A stretch of DNA of 9,014 bases from Anaerolineae bacterium (GTDB lineage Bacteria > Chloroflexota > Anaerolineae > UBA4142). The stretch covers positions 1 through 9,014 of the forward strand of contig DAIDTM010000557.1 of the NCBI GenBank assembly GCA_027457205.1, read 5' to 3'. The notes beneath the pieces were generated by a model, which worked only from the letters and a program-made list of their open reading frames with translations, did not search any database and was not told the origin of the DNA. Positions 1 to 6,009 of this stretch are shown piece after piece. Made by a program: the position numbers and the translations under genes. Within the stretch, counting starts at the first letter, position 1; every line of letters begins with the position of its first letter.

Positions 1-72
1 CCGAATGCCCTGCCGCACCAGCGTGTGATCGTCGGCGATCAGCACGCGGATCAACTCTGGTTTTTCTTCCAT
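1..72 (-). CDS. NarL/FixJ-type response regulator, N-terminal fragment (cut by window edge)
   Basis: Only the first 24 residues are visible: ATG at 70-72, reading leftward out of the window. They start with MEEKPELIRVLIADDHTLV, the first beta strand and acidic pair (D14, D15) of a receiver domain. The DDH-T-LVR-G pattern is typical of NarL/FixJ regulators, which normally carry a C-terminal LuxR-type HTH, but the output domain is outside the window. An AGAGG ribosome binding site (77-81) lies 4 nt before the ATG. The gene overlaps the end of the upstream histidine kinase by 22 nt. This suggests translational coupling, and that this regulator is the kinase's phosphorylation partner. HisKA_3 kinases are known to pair with NarL/FixJ regulators. 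Confidence 0.85.
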   Translation of the reverse strand, partial: MEEKPELIRVLIADDHTLVRQGIR

Positions 73-1556
73 AGAACCTCTGCGCGCACAAGCGTGCCGC
101 GTCCCGGCGTGGAGTCGATGGTCAGCGTCCCACCCAGCAGCGCGATGCGCTCGCGCATACTCGACAGTCCGACCCCGCGCAAGCCATCGCCGGGATGGAG
201 ATACTTGCCGGGAACGAAACCAATGCCGTCGTCCTCGATCCGCTCGACGACAAAGCCGGTCTCGTACAGATCGATGCGAACGTGCGCGTGGCGCGCGCGG
301 GCGTGCTTGGCAATGTTGGAAATGGCTTCCTGCGCGACTCGGAAAAGCGTGATCTCGATCTCGGGCGGCAGCCGCTGTTCCAGTCCATGCGTCTCGACCT
401 CCACCGACGTGCCGCTGGTCTCCAGACGCGCTTCGGCGTAGACGCGAATCGCCGGCGCAAGTCCCAAGTCGTCCAGCAGGCGCGGGCGCAAGTCTTGAAT
501 CCAGCGGCTCGTCTCGCCCAGAATATCGACGGTGAGCGTTTGCAATTGCTCCAGCAGCTGCCGCAGCGAACGCATTTCCGCAGGGACCGTTTGCAGCGCG
601 GTTTGCAGCGTGACGCTCAGCGCGGTCAGCGACTGGGAGAAATCGTCGTGCAACTCGCGCGAGAGACGCCGGCGTTCCTCCTCTTGAGTTTCGATGACCT
701 TATGCAACAATTGCGTGCGCGCGATTTCCTTCTCCTGAAGTTCGCGATACAACCTCGCGTTCTCCTGGTCGCGCATCTGCAAGCCATCCGCCATTTGATT
801 GAAGGACGCCGACAATTGCCCGATCTCGTCGTCGTCGCCGAAGGGAAGACGCGCGGACAGATCGCCCTGACCAAAGCGGTGGAGGATCGGCACAAAGCGT
901 TCCAGTTTGCCGAGCGCAAAACGGGTGAGCAGCAGGTTGATGGCGAGAACAATGGCGATGAGCACGCCCAGCCCTGCCAGCAGCGTATCGCGCAGCTCGG
1001 CGTTCAACTGCTGATTCGTCTCGGTGAGCGAAAAATCGGTGACGAGCGCGCCGAGGACCGGCTGCTGCGCGCTGTGGCAGGCGGAACATGCCGGCTGGTT
1101 GACGATCGGCTGGCAGTACCGCAAGACCGGCTCGCCCGCGGCGGTGGTATAGGTGACGCTGCTCGCCTGCGGATAGCCCGCGTCGATTCCCATCTGGCAG
1201 ATGAGCGCGCGGCGGCTCAGCGTGACGCCCACGTCTGCCGGCTGCGCCGAAAAGCGCACCTCATTGTCGGCGTTGATGAGGAAAAGGGATGTGACGCCGG
1301 GCTGCTGCCCGACGTGATTGATGATGCTGCTCAAGTCGTTGAGGTTGCGCGTCAGCATCGCGTATTGAAGCGCGGCTTGGATCACACCGCTGGTGCGCGC
1401 GACCTGGGTTTGAACGTCGCTCACCAAAAGCTCGCGATGGCGTTCGTACTGGAAACCGGAAGAAATGCCCAGAATGAGGATGAGCGCACTCAATACAGCA
1501 AGGGTTATTTTGAATCGCAAACTGTGGGGAAAGGAAATCTTTTGCATCGGCTGCAT
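51..1556 (-). CDS. Membrane sensor histidine kinase, HisKA_3 family, with CxxCH motif in the sensor domain
   Basis: This 501-residue kinase of the NarX/LiaS/DegS type has the following order: TM1 about 15-35, an extracytoplasmic sensor about 36-188, TM2 about 190-211, HAMP about 212-264, a coiled coil, a HisKA_3 dimerisation box with phospho-acceptor H303 (RELHDDFSQSL), and a HATPase_c domain about 398-497. The ATPase domain shows an N-box (QEAISNIAKHA), a G1 box (EDDGIGF) and a G2 box (GVGLSSMRERI). The sensor carries CSACH at 157-161, a c-type heme attachment motif, just before a segment (VLGALVTDFSL) that leads into TM2. Two more cysteines (C120, C148) lie in the same domain. This layout resembles the heme-c PAS-like sensors known from Geobacter, so redox or gas sensing is inferred, not shown. 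An alternative start at 1547 (fourth residue) has a better-placed GGGA upstream. The 3' end overlaps the response regulator gene. Confidence 0.93.
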   Translation of the reverse strand: MQPMQKISFPHSLRFKITLAVLSALILILGISSGFQYERHRELLVSDVQTQVARTSGVIQAALQYAMLTRNLNDLSSIINHVGQQPGVTSLFLINADNEVRFSAQPADVGVTLSRRALICQMGIDAGYPQASSVTYTTAAGEPVLRYCQPIVNQPACSACHSAQQPVLGALVTDFSLTETNQQLNAELRDTLLAGLGVLIAIVLAINLLLTRFALGKLERFVPILHRFGQGDLSARLPFGDDDEIGQLSASFNQMADGLQMRDQENARLYRELQEKEIARTQLLHKVIETQEEERRRLSRELHDDFSQSLTALSVTLQTALQTVPAEMRSLRQLLEQLQTLTVDILGETSRWIQDLRPRLLDDLGLAPAIRVYAEARLETSGTSVEVETHGLEQRLPPEIEITLFRVAQEAISNIAKHARARHAHVRIDLYETGFVVERIEDDGIGFVPGKYLHPGDGLRGVGLSSMRERIALLGGTLTIDSTPGRGTLVRAEVLWKKNQS

Positions 1557-1598
1557 TCCCGATCGTGGGCGGACGAGGCGATGTCAGGAACGTGCCGT

Positions 1599-1627
1599 AG
1601 TATAACCCGTTCGGGACAAAAAGCCAA
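1599..1627 (-). promoter_or_regulatory. Sigma-70-type promoter of the HisKA_3 kinase/regulator pair
   Basis: On the minus strand, -35 TTGGCT (1622-1627) and -10 TATACT (1599-1604) are separated by exactly 17 nt. Transcription would start near 1592, leaving a leader of about 36-45 nt. A small inverted repeat, CCCG-AA-CGGG (1606-1615), lies in the spacer and could be an operator, but it is short. Confidence 0.6.
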
Positions 1628-1639
1628 GTGGCAGCAAAA

Positions 1640-1689
1640 CGAAAACGCCTTCGTCGTCCAGAGATTCCACGACAATGAAGGCGTTTTCG
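1640..1689 (-). terminator. Long hairpin at the end of the V4R/ANTAR cluster, probable intrinsic terminator
   Basis: A perfect 13-nt inverted repeat (CGAAAACGCCTTC at 1640-1652, GAAGGCGTTTTCG at 1677-1689) encloses a second 5-bp pairing (GTCGT 1653-1657 with ACGAC 1669-1673). An AAT bulge lies on one side and the loop is 11 nt. On the minus strand the stem is followed by TTTT and further T-rich sequence. It sits 52 nt after the V4R stop codon and just upstream of the next gene's -35 box, the expected place for a terminator. The T tract is short, so termination efficiency is uncertain. Confidence 0.65.
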
Positions 1690-1696
1690 ATCACCC

Positions 1697-1717
1697 GGCG
1701 GGCTGTCCAAGCCCGCC
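1697..1717. repeat. GC-rich palindrome between the V4R stop and the terminator
   Basis: GGCGGGCT (1697-1704) and AGCCCGCC (1710-1717) form a perfect 8-bp stem with a 5-nt GTCCA loop. No T tract follows on either strand, so it is not a convincing terminator by itself. It resembles the REP/MITE-like palindromes scattered in many high-GC bacterial genomes. Only one copy of this exact sequence is in the window, so repeat status is inferred. Confidence 0.45.
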
Positions 1718-1741
1718 TATGGCTGAGAGCAGGATTGCCTC

Positions 1742-2203
1742 TCACTCCACTTCGAATAAGCATTGCGCGCCGCCGCACGCCATGCACTCGGTCTCACGTA
1801 CCTTGACCGGGCGCTTCCACGCTTCTTCCAGAAATCCGGCGAGGTATCCGGCGATGGGATGGCAGATCGGCTTTTTCTGTCCCGCTACGCTCGACGCGAG
1901 CGCGGAATGGGCGACCTTGAGCCGCAGTTTGCCATCCTGCCGCTCCAGCGTCGCGTTGCCCCAGTTGGATCGATTGAACGCGATAAGCGCGGCGTCGAAC
2001 AACTCGTCACCGTCGTAGCTGAACTGCGCGCGCAGCAATTCCGCGCCGCGCGCGCCGCCTTTCTTGCCGGCGGTGTAAAGAATGCCGCCAACACCCAATC
2101 CAACGAACTTGAGCGCGGTCTCGTACAACACACCAATCGCGCCGCGGTCGACCAAGACCGATTCAGAGAGGATAAATTCTCTGACCTGCGATTCATCGAC
2201 CAT
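1742..2203 (-). CDS. V4R (4-vinyl reductase-like) domain protein
   Basis: This 153-residue soluble protein consists essentially of one V4R domain, a small-molecule-binding fold also found in BchJ and in ligand-sensing regulators. The C-terminal half shows the family signature CHPIAGYLAGFLEEAW (C114 onward), followed by ETECMACGGAQCLFEVE, which supplies C140, C143 and C148. Four clustered cysteines could hold a metal or cofactor; this is an inference. The ATG lies 3 nt after the ANTAR gene's TAG stop with no strong ribosome binding site, so translation is probably coupled to the upstream gene. In this setting it is best read as a ligand- or redox-sensing accessory to the two-component system, not as a chlorophyll enzyme. 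No photosynthesis genes are in view. Confidence 0.85.
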   Translation of the reverse strand: MVDESQVREFILSESVLVDRGAIGVLYETALKFVGLGVGGILYTAGKKGGARGAELLRAQFSYDGDELFDAALIAFNRSNWGNATLERQDGKLRLKVAHSALASSVAGQKKPICHPIAGYLAGFLEEAWKRPVKVRETECMACGGAQCLFEVE

Positions 2204-2206
2204 TCT

Positions 2207-2785
2207 CTACAACATTCCATCTGCCGTGATGATCGCTTCCGCGATTTCGCCCAGCTTCTTATTTTCGTTCTGGCTGCGCCGCTGCATCCGGCGGAATGCT
2301 TCCTCTTCGGTCAGGTTCAATCGGCGCATCAAGATGCCTTTGGCGCGTTCGACCAGTTTGCGCGTCTCCAGCGCGTCGCGCAGATCATCCACCTCGTGAT
2401 GGAGCGATTGGAACTCCTTAAAGCGCGAGACCGCCAAAGCAATCGCCGGCAGCAAGTCCTGCTCCGAGACGGGCTTCATCAAGTAGGCGGCGACATTCGC
2501 GCTTGCCGCGCGCTCGGCAAGTTCTTTCTCGCTGAACGCGGTCAGCAGGATGATCGGAATGGGGCGCTCCTGCGTGATCGTCTGCGCGGCTTCGATGCCG
2601 TCCATCTCCGGCATCTTGATATCGAGAATGGCAAGGTCGGGTTTCAGTTCCCGCGCGAGACTCACCGCCTCCTTGCCATTCGCGGCTTCCGCCACCACCT
2701 TGTGCCCGATCGATTCCAGCTGTCCTTTCAAGCTCATCACGCGCAAACTTTCATCGTCCGCGATCAGTACGCGTAGTGCATCCAT
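2207..2785 (-). CDS. ANTAR-domain response regulator (AmiR/NasT/PdtaR type)
   Basis: This 192-residue regulator has a complete receiver domain (about 1-120): acidic pair D10/D11, phospho-acceptor D55 in LAILDIKMPEMDG, T82 and K104. A helical linker leads to an ANTAR domain at about 131-186 (LVERAKGILMRRLNLTEEEAFRRMQRRSQ). ANTAR domains bind paired hairpins in RNA and prevent transcription termination; phosphorylation typically promotes dimerisation and binding. It is therefore expected to act on leader RNAs and not on DNA. The start has a strong GGAGGA site (2795-2800) 9 nt upstream. It follows the HisKA_2 kinase gene by 20 nt and precedes the V4R gene by 3 nt. The kinase family matches the known PdtaS-PdtaR pairing. 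Confidence 0.95.
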   Translation of the reverse strand: MDALRVLIADDESLRVMSLKGQLESIGHKVVAEAANGKEAVSLARELKPDLAILDIKMPEMDGIEAAQTITQERPIPIILLTAFSEKELAERAASANVAAYLMKPVSEQDLLPAIALAVSRFKEFQSLHHEVDDLRDALETRKLVERAKGILMRRLNLTEEEAFRRMQRRSQNENKKLGEIAEAIITADGML

Positions 2786-2805
2786 ACTCGCTCATCCTCC
2801 GTTTC

Positions 2806-3774
2806 TCAATTGGCGCGGCGACCGAAATGCACCCACGCCGTCGTCCCATCGGCATCGTTGGTGATACCGATCTTCCCCCGCAAGTCTTTTTCCACCAGTG
2901 TCCGCGCGATCTGAAGACCCAGCCCACGCGACGTCGTCAGATCGAATACCGCCGGCAAGCCGGCGCCATTGTCCTGCACGCGCATCCACACGTCTTCGGC
3001 GTCGCCATCCAGCACAATATCGATGCGCCCTTCCGTACGATCGCGAAAACCGTGCTCGATCGCGTTGCTCACCAGTTCGTTCAACACCAGCGCGAACGCC
3101 GTCGCCTGCTTCGACGTGAGAAAGATACTGGGACCCTCCACGTCGATGCCGATCTGCTGATCCAAGCGGACCATGCTGCGCCGCGCCGTGTCGCTGACGA
3201 GCCGCGCCAATTCCGTGATGTCGGTCACGCCGACTTGCTCCACGGACAACATCTCGTGCGACGCGGCGATGCTCTTGATGCGCGTGATCGAATCGCGCAA
3301 ACTCTCCTGCACTTCGGGGCGCGGATTGCGCGACATTTCCAGCGTCAGGAGGTCGGCGACCGTCTGCAAATTGTTTTTAATGCGATGGTGCATCTCTTGC
3401 ATCATCGCGTTCAACGTGTCTGCTTTGCCTTCCGCGCGTTCGCGCTTGGCGATCTCGCGCGCGACCCAGTGCAGCGTAACCCACGTAAACGCCGGACCTA
3501 GCAAGCCGAAGATGATCAGTTCGGAAACGAAGAGGACCGGATGCACCTCATTTTCAAAGATCAAGTGCATCGTCACTTCGTAGAACATGATCGTCGCCAG
3601 AATCACGAGCGGGACGATTTGCTGCAGCGCAAAGACGCGCTGGGACAGCGATTGCTCCGGACGCGGCTCTGCGCCCGTCTTGGGCGCGCCCAGCGCGCGC
3701 AGTTCCTCCGATTCGGGCGGCACCTCGATTTTCGTCACCGGATGTTCGGCGACGTGAGCCGATCGGACGCTCAT
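2806..3774 (-). CDS. PdtaS-like sensor histidine kinase (HisKA_2), membrane-anchored
   Basis: A kinase of about 322 residues. It has a hydrophilic N-terminus (1-45), two membrane segments (about 50-72 and 79-104), a short coiled region, then the HisKA_2 box MHHRIKNNLQTVADLL with phospho-acceptor at H129/H130. The HATPase_c domain follows, with an N-box (NELVSNAIEHGF, about 232-243), a G1 box (DNGAGLP, about 268-274) and GLGLQIA (about 284-290). The HHRxKNN box is diagnostic of the family that includes Mycobacterium PdtaS, which phosphorylates an ANTAR regulator; exactly such a regulator lies 20 nt downstream. Unlike PdtaS there are no GAF/PAS sensor domains, and the loop between the membrane segments is only a few residues, so the signal is probably membrane-borne or from a partner. 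The ATG overlaps the TGA of the upstream gene by one base; a GTG one codon earlier (3777) is an alternative. Confidence 0.93.
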   Translation of the reverse strand: MSVRSAHVAEHPVTKIEVPPESEELRALGAPKTGAEPRPEQSLSQRVFALQQIVPLVILATIMFYEVTMHLIFENEVHPVLFVSELIIFGLLGPAFTWVTLHWVAREIAKRERAEGKADTLNAMMQEMHHRIKNNLQTVADLLTLEMSRNPRPEVQESLRDSITRIKSIAASHEMLSVEQVGVTDITELARLVSDTARRSMVRLDQQIGIDVEGPSIFLTSKQATAFALVLNELVSNAIEHGFRDRTEGRIDIVLDGDAEDVWMRVQDNGAGLPAVFDLTTSRGLGLQIARTLVEKDLRGKIGITNDADGTTAWVHFGRRAN

Positions 3775-4718
3775 CACATCACTCTACGTTTCGTTCCACA
3801 CCTGGGACAAAATACGTCTTCCGAGCTTAGCCCGTGACCGCACTGCGTGCAATACGCGGCTGCCGCACGCGCGCCGTTGGCGCGTTCCGCACGGCGGCGC
3901 GATCTGCCGCGCGACGCGGCGGCAGGCGCCAGTTCGCGCGAGCGCTGCTGATATAGGAAAAAGCCGATCACGGCGACCAGTCCCACGACCACCGCCGCGA
4001 CGAGAAGGAAAACACTGGTCGCCGCATTCGACGCGGGCACGGTGGCGGGCGCGGGCGCAAGCGTTGCGATGGGTGCGGGCGACGTGGGTAACGCTGCGAT
4101 GGACAATGCCGGGTCGGACTTGGTATACTTGACCTGCGCGGTTATCGTCTGCCCGGCGGCAATGTTCGCGTAATTGGCGGAGAAATACTTGAACCCATCG
4201 GCGTCGGTACGCGTGGTGGACATCGGAGGAGTGATCAAGAAATTCGTCGCTTTGAAGGGCTGCTGAATTTCGAGGATCGCCTGATCGATGGGCGCGTCTG
4301 CCTTGTAGGTATAGTCCATCGACTTGTCCGGCGCGCCGCGCAAAAGATTGTCGTAATATTCCACGTGGTACTGCGCGGTCTTGATCGAAAAGGTCACGCG
4401 CGTCCAGCCATCGTTCAGATTCGCGGGCTGCGACGACTGCTCGGGGGCGAACGTGCCGTCGGCGTTAGTATACGTCGTCACGCGCAGGTTCGCGCTCGAC
4501 GGAATCAACACCGATACGGAACGCGGCAGGTTGGTCGCGTCCGCCAGCGTGCCGTCAAACATAACGAGCACCGTCGGTTGATCGTATTCAGGCCAAACGG
4601 AGATTTTGAGTTGTGAAACTTGATTTGGGCTTTGAGCGAACGCGTGCGGCGCTGCCGCCAGCGCAAACCCTAGCGCGAACAGCATCATCGCGCTCCACAG
4701 TACTCTTCGCCTTGTCAT
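3774..4718 (-). CDS. Secreted-domain membrane protein with C-terminal cytoplasmic zinc ribbon, function unknown
   Basis: The product is 314 residues. A clear signal peptide (MTRRRVLWSAMMLFALGFAL, cleavage likely after AFA at 26-28) precedes an extracytoplasmic domain (about 33-200) rich in beta strands. A Pro/Ala/Thr-rich linker (about 203-230), one TM helix (about 233-256), an Arg/Ala-rich basic stretch and a C-terminal zinc ribbon follow. The ribbon cysteines are C290/C293 (CTQC) and C304/C307 (CPRC). The start at 4718 is chosen because GAGGA (4725-4729) sits 6 nt upstream and the signal peptide begins there; a GTG at 4751 would add 11 residues before it. The 3' end overlaps the HisKA_2 kinase start (TGATG). 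I do not recognise the outer domain. A transmembrane relay or scaffold working with the adjacent kinase is possible but only inferred from position. Confidence 0.8.
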   Translation of the reverse strand: MTRRRVLWSAMMLFALGFALAAAPHAFAQSPNQVSQLKISVWPEYDQPTVLVMFDGTLADATNLPRSVSVLIPSSANLRVTTYTNADGTFAPEQSSQPANLNDGWTRVTFSIKTAQYHVEYYDNLLRGAPDKSMDYTYKADAPIDQAILEIQQPFKATNFLITPPMSTTRTDADGFKYFSANYANIAAGQTITAQVKYTKSDPALSIAALPTSPAPIATLAPAPATVPASNAATSVFLLVAAVVVGLVAVIGFFLYQQRSRELAPAAASRGRSRRRAERANGARAAAAYCTQCGHGLSSEDVFCPRCGTKRRVM

Positions 4719-4774
4719 CGCGAATCCTCGTTCCAGATTTGTGCGCCCCACCGCGCACTGGTCCTGCCACGCGC

Positions 4775-4780
4775 ATCATA
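4775..4780 (-). promoter_or_regulatory. Candidate extended -10 element for the zinc-ribbon/HisKA_2/ANTAR/V4R cluster
   Basis: On the minus strand TATGAT is preceded by TGG, giving an extended -10 (TGnTATGAT). No good -35 lies at 17 nt; TTGGAC copies lie 10 and 21 nt upstream. The 95-nt gap between the methyltransferase stop (4814) and the cluster start (4718) has no obvious terminator, so read-through from upstream is also possible. Confidence 0.35.
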
Positions 4781-4813
4781 CCAGCCCCAAGTCCAAGTCG
4801 AGTCCAAGCGCGG

Positions 4814-5884
4814 TCAAAAAGTGGTCAGTCTCCACTCGCGCGCCCGCACGCGTTCTGACACGCCGCGCGTCAGCGCGAACGCGCGCTCCGCCGCATTGAT
4901 CGAAATCGTGCCGAGACCGCAGGCAGGCGTGACGAGCGCGCGCTCGTACAACAAATCCCGGTCGATGCTTTTTTTGACGAGCAAGCCGATGGCGGCGTCC
5001 AACCGCGCGACGAGCGACTCTTCCGTCTCCGCCGCGACCTGCGCCTCGACCGTTGGCACGATGCCCCACGCCAGAGCGCCGCCGCGATTCAGAAACCGCT
5101 TGACGTGGTCTGCGAACAACGCGAGGTTCTCCGCATAGTTGTACGCGTCGAACGAAATCACGTCCACAGATGTCTCCAGCAAGAGCGACCAATCGGTGTT
5201 GCCGCAACAGTGTGTGCCCTTCAATCCGCTCAACGCGGAAAAGACCTCTTCCAGATCGCGCACCACCTCGTCGCGGTTCAGCGCGACAACCGACGCGCCG
5301 ATCAGCGCGAGCGATGGCTCGTCGACGAAAATGATCGTAGGTAGGGGCGATTCGTGAATCGCCCCAATGTCAGCCAGAAATTTTTCCTGCCACTGCGCCT
5401 TGCGCGCCAGATGCTTGACCAGTACATCGCGCAGCGTGTCATCGTACAGCATCGGGCGCAAATTCTGATCGACCACCTTCAGCCCGAAACTGATGGGACC
5501 TGTCACCTGCCCCTTGATCCATTTCGCGGCGCGCAGCGCGGCGCGCTGGTCGTGCAGCGCGTACAGCCCTGCCGCATAGTCGCGACCGACCGCGAATAGA
5601 CGCGGGTCATTTTCGAGATAACGCGCGTAGAACGCCTCCGCGCCGGCGAGCGTGTCGTCGTCAATCACCGCGCCCATCCACTCGTGCGGCAGATCGATTT
5701 TGACGCCGACCAGGTCTTCGCTGAACTGTGCGTACATATTTTCGCGGAAATCTCGCTGCGAAAGCTGGGGCCAGAATGGAATTGTTGGAAACGTGGACAG
5801 GATGAGACGGAGCGCGTCTTGCGGATCGGGATGCGGCAGACTGCCGATGCCAGTAGCGAGCGCGCGCGGAGCAAATTCAGCCAT
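4814..5884 (-). CDS. Core-MetE-like zinc methyltransferase (MetE/UROD superfamily)
   Basis: This 356-residue protein matches the length of the catalytic C-terminal half of cobalamin-independent methionine synthase, without the N-terminal domain of full MetE. Visible signatures are TGIGSLPH near the N-terminus, WIKGQVTGP (122-130), FVDEPSLALIG (187-196; D188/E189), the zinc-ligand segment GTHCCGNTDW (H225, C226/C227) and VTPACGLGTIS (C322). H, C and C match the zinc ligands that activate homocysteine thiolate in MetE. Core-MetE proteins from anaerobes, including Dehalococcoides, are reported to use methylated corrinoid protein instead of methyl-folate; that role is plausible here but the substrate cannot be read from sequence. 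The start at 5884 has GAGGAA (5890-5895) 5 nt upstream; the ATG at 5905 has none. Residues 174-180 are encoded by a palindromic repeat. Confidence 0.8.
   Translation of the reverse strand: MAEFAPRALATGIGSLPHPDPQDALRLILSTFPTIPFWPQLSQRDFRENMYAQFSEDLVGVKIDLPHEWMGAVIDDDTLAGAEAFYARYLENDPRLFAVGRDYAAGLYALHDQRAALRAAKWIKGQVTGPISFGLKVVDQNLRPMLYDDTLRDVLVKHLARKAQWQEKFLADIGAIHESPLPTIIFVDEPSLALIGASVVALNRDEVVRDLEEVFSALSGLKGTHCCGNTDWSLLLETSVDVISFDAYNYAENLALFADHVKRFLNRGGALAWGIVPTVEAQVAAETEESLVARLDAAIGLLVKKSIDRDLLYERALVTPACGLGTISINAAERAFALTRGVSERVRAREWRLTTF
5344..5365. repeat. 22-nt palindrome embedded in the methyltransferase reading frame
   Basis: GGGGCGATTC (5344-5353) and GAATCGCCCC (5356-5365) are perfect 10-nt reverse complements separated by GT. 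On the coding strand it spells residues 174-180 (GAIHESP), in the loop just before the conserved strand IIFVDEPSL. Such GGGGCGA-type palindromes are normally intergenic dispersed repeats, so this copy looks like an in-frame insertion into a surface loop. Confidence 0.6.
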
Positions 5885-5914
5885 CACTCTTCCTCGTCGT
5901 GCCATGTTGCGACC

Positions 5915-5943
5915 ATTCTAGCACCAACCTCCGCGAACGCCAA
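5915..5943 (-). promoter_or_regulatory. Sigma-70-type promoter of the core-MetE-like gene
   Basis: On the minus strand, -35 TTGGCG (5938-5943) and -10 TAGAAT (5915-5920) have a 17-nt spacer. Transcription would start near 5908, leaving a leader of about 25 nt before the ATG at 5884. This supports 5884 over the ATG at 5905, which would leave almost no leader. No operator or riboswitch is visible in the 50 nt upstream. Confidence 0.5.
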
Positions 5944-5965
5944 AATCGCGCTTGTGTCTCAAGTG

Positions 5966-6001
5966 AAAAAAGGAAACCCGACCTGTCCACAAGTCGGGTT
6001 T
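5966..6001 (-). terminator. Intrinsic terminator of the fluoride operon
   Basis: AAACCCGAC (5974-5982) and GTCGGGTTT (5993-6001) form a perfect 9-bp stem with a 10-nt loop. On the minus strand it is followed by CC and six T residues (5966-5971). It begins 9 nt after the stop codon of the DUF190-CBS gene. It insulates the operon from the methyltransferase promoter just downstream. Confidence 0.85.
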
Positions 6002-6009
6002 GCATTCTG

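Noticed and set aside
195..2018. Long plus-strand open frame of about 607 codons
   Set aside because: It lies opposite the HisKA_3 kinase gene and runs through its promoter and the terminator. The predicted protein is rich in Arg, Gln and His without any family motif, as expected for a GC-rich antisense shadow.
2165..2185. Imperfect inverted repeat near the start of the V4R gene as a regulatory hairpin
   Set aside because: The pairing AGAGA/TCTCT is short and interrupted, lies inside the coding sequence and has no supporting signal.
1763..2776. Plus-strand open frame of about 337 codons
   Set aside because: It is antisense to both the V4R and ANTAR genes, which have clear motifs. Its composition is that of a shadow frame.
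4789..4808. AGTCCAAG copies as a repeat array or operator
   Set aside because: Only two short copies occur with irregular spacing, which is too little to distinguish from chance.
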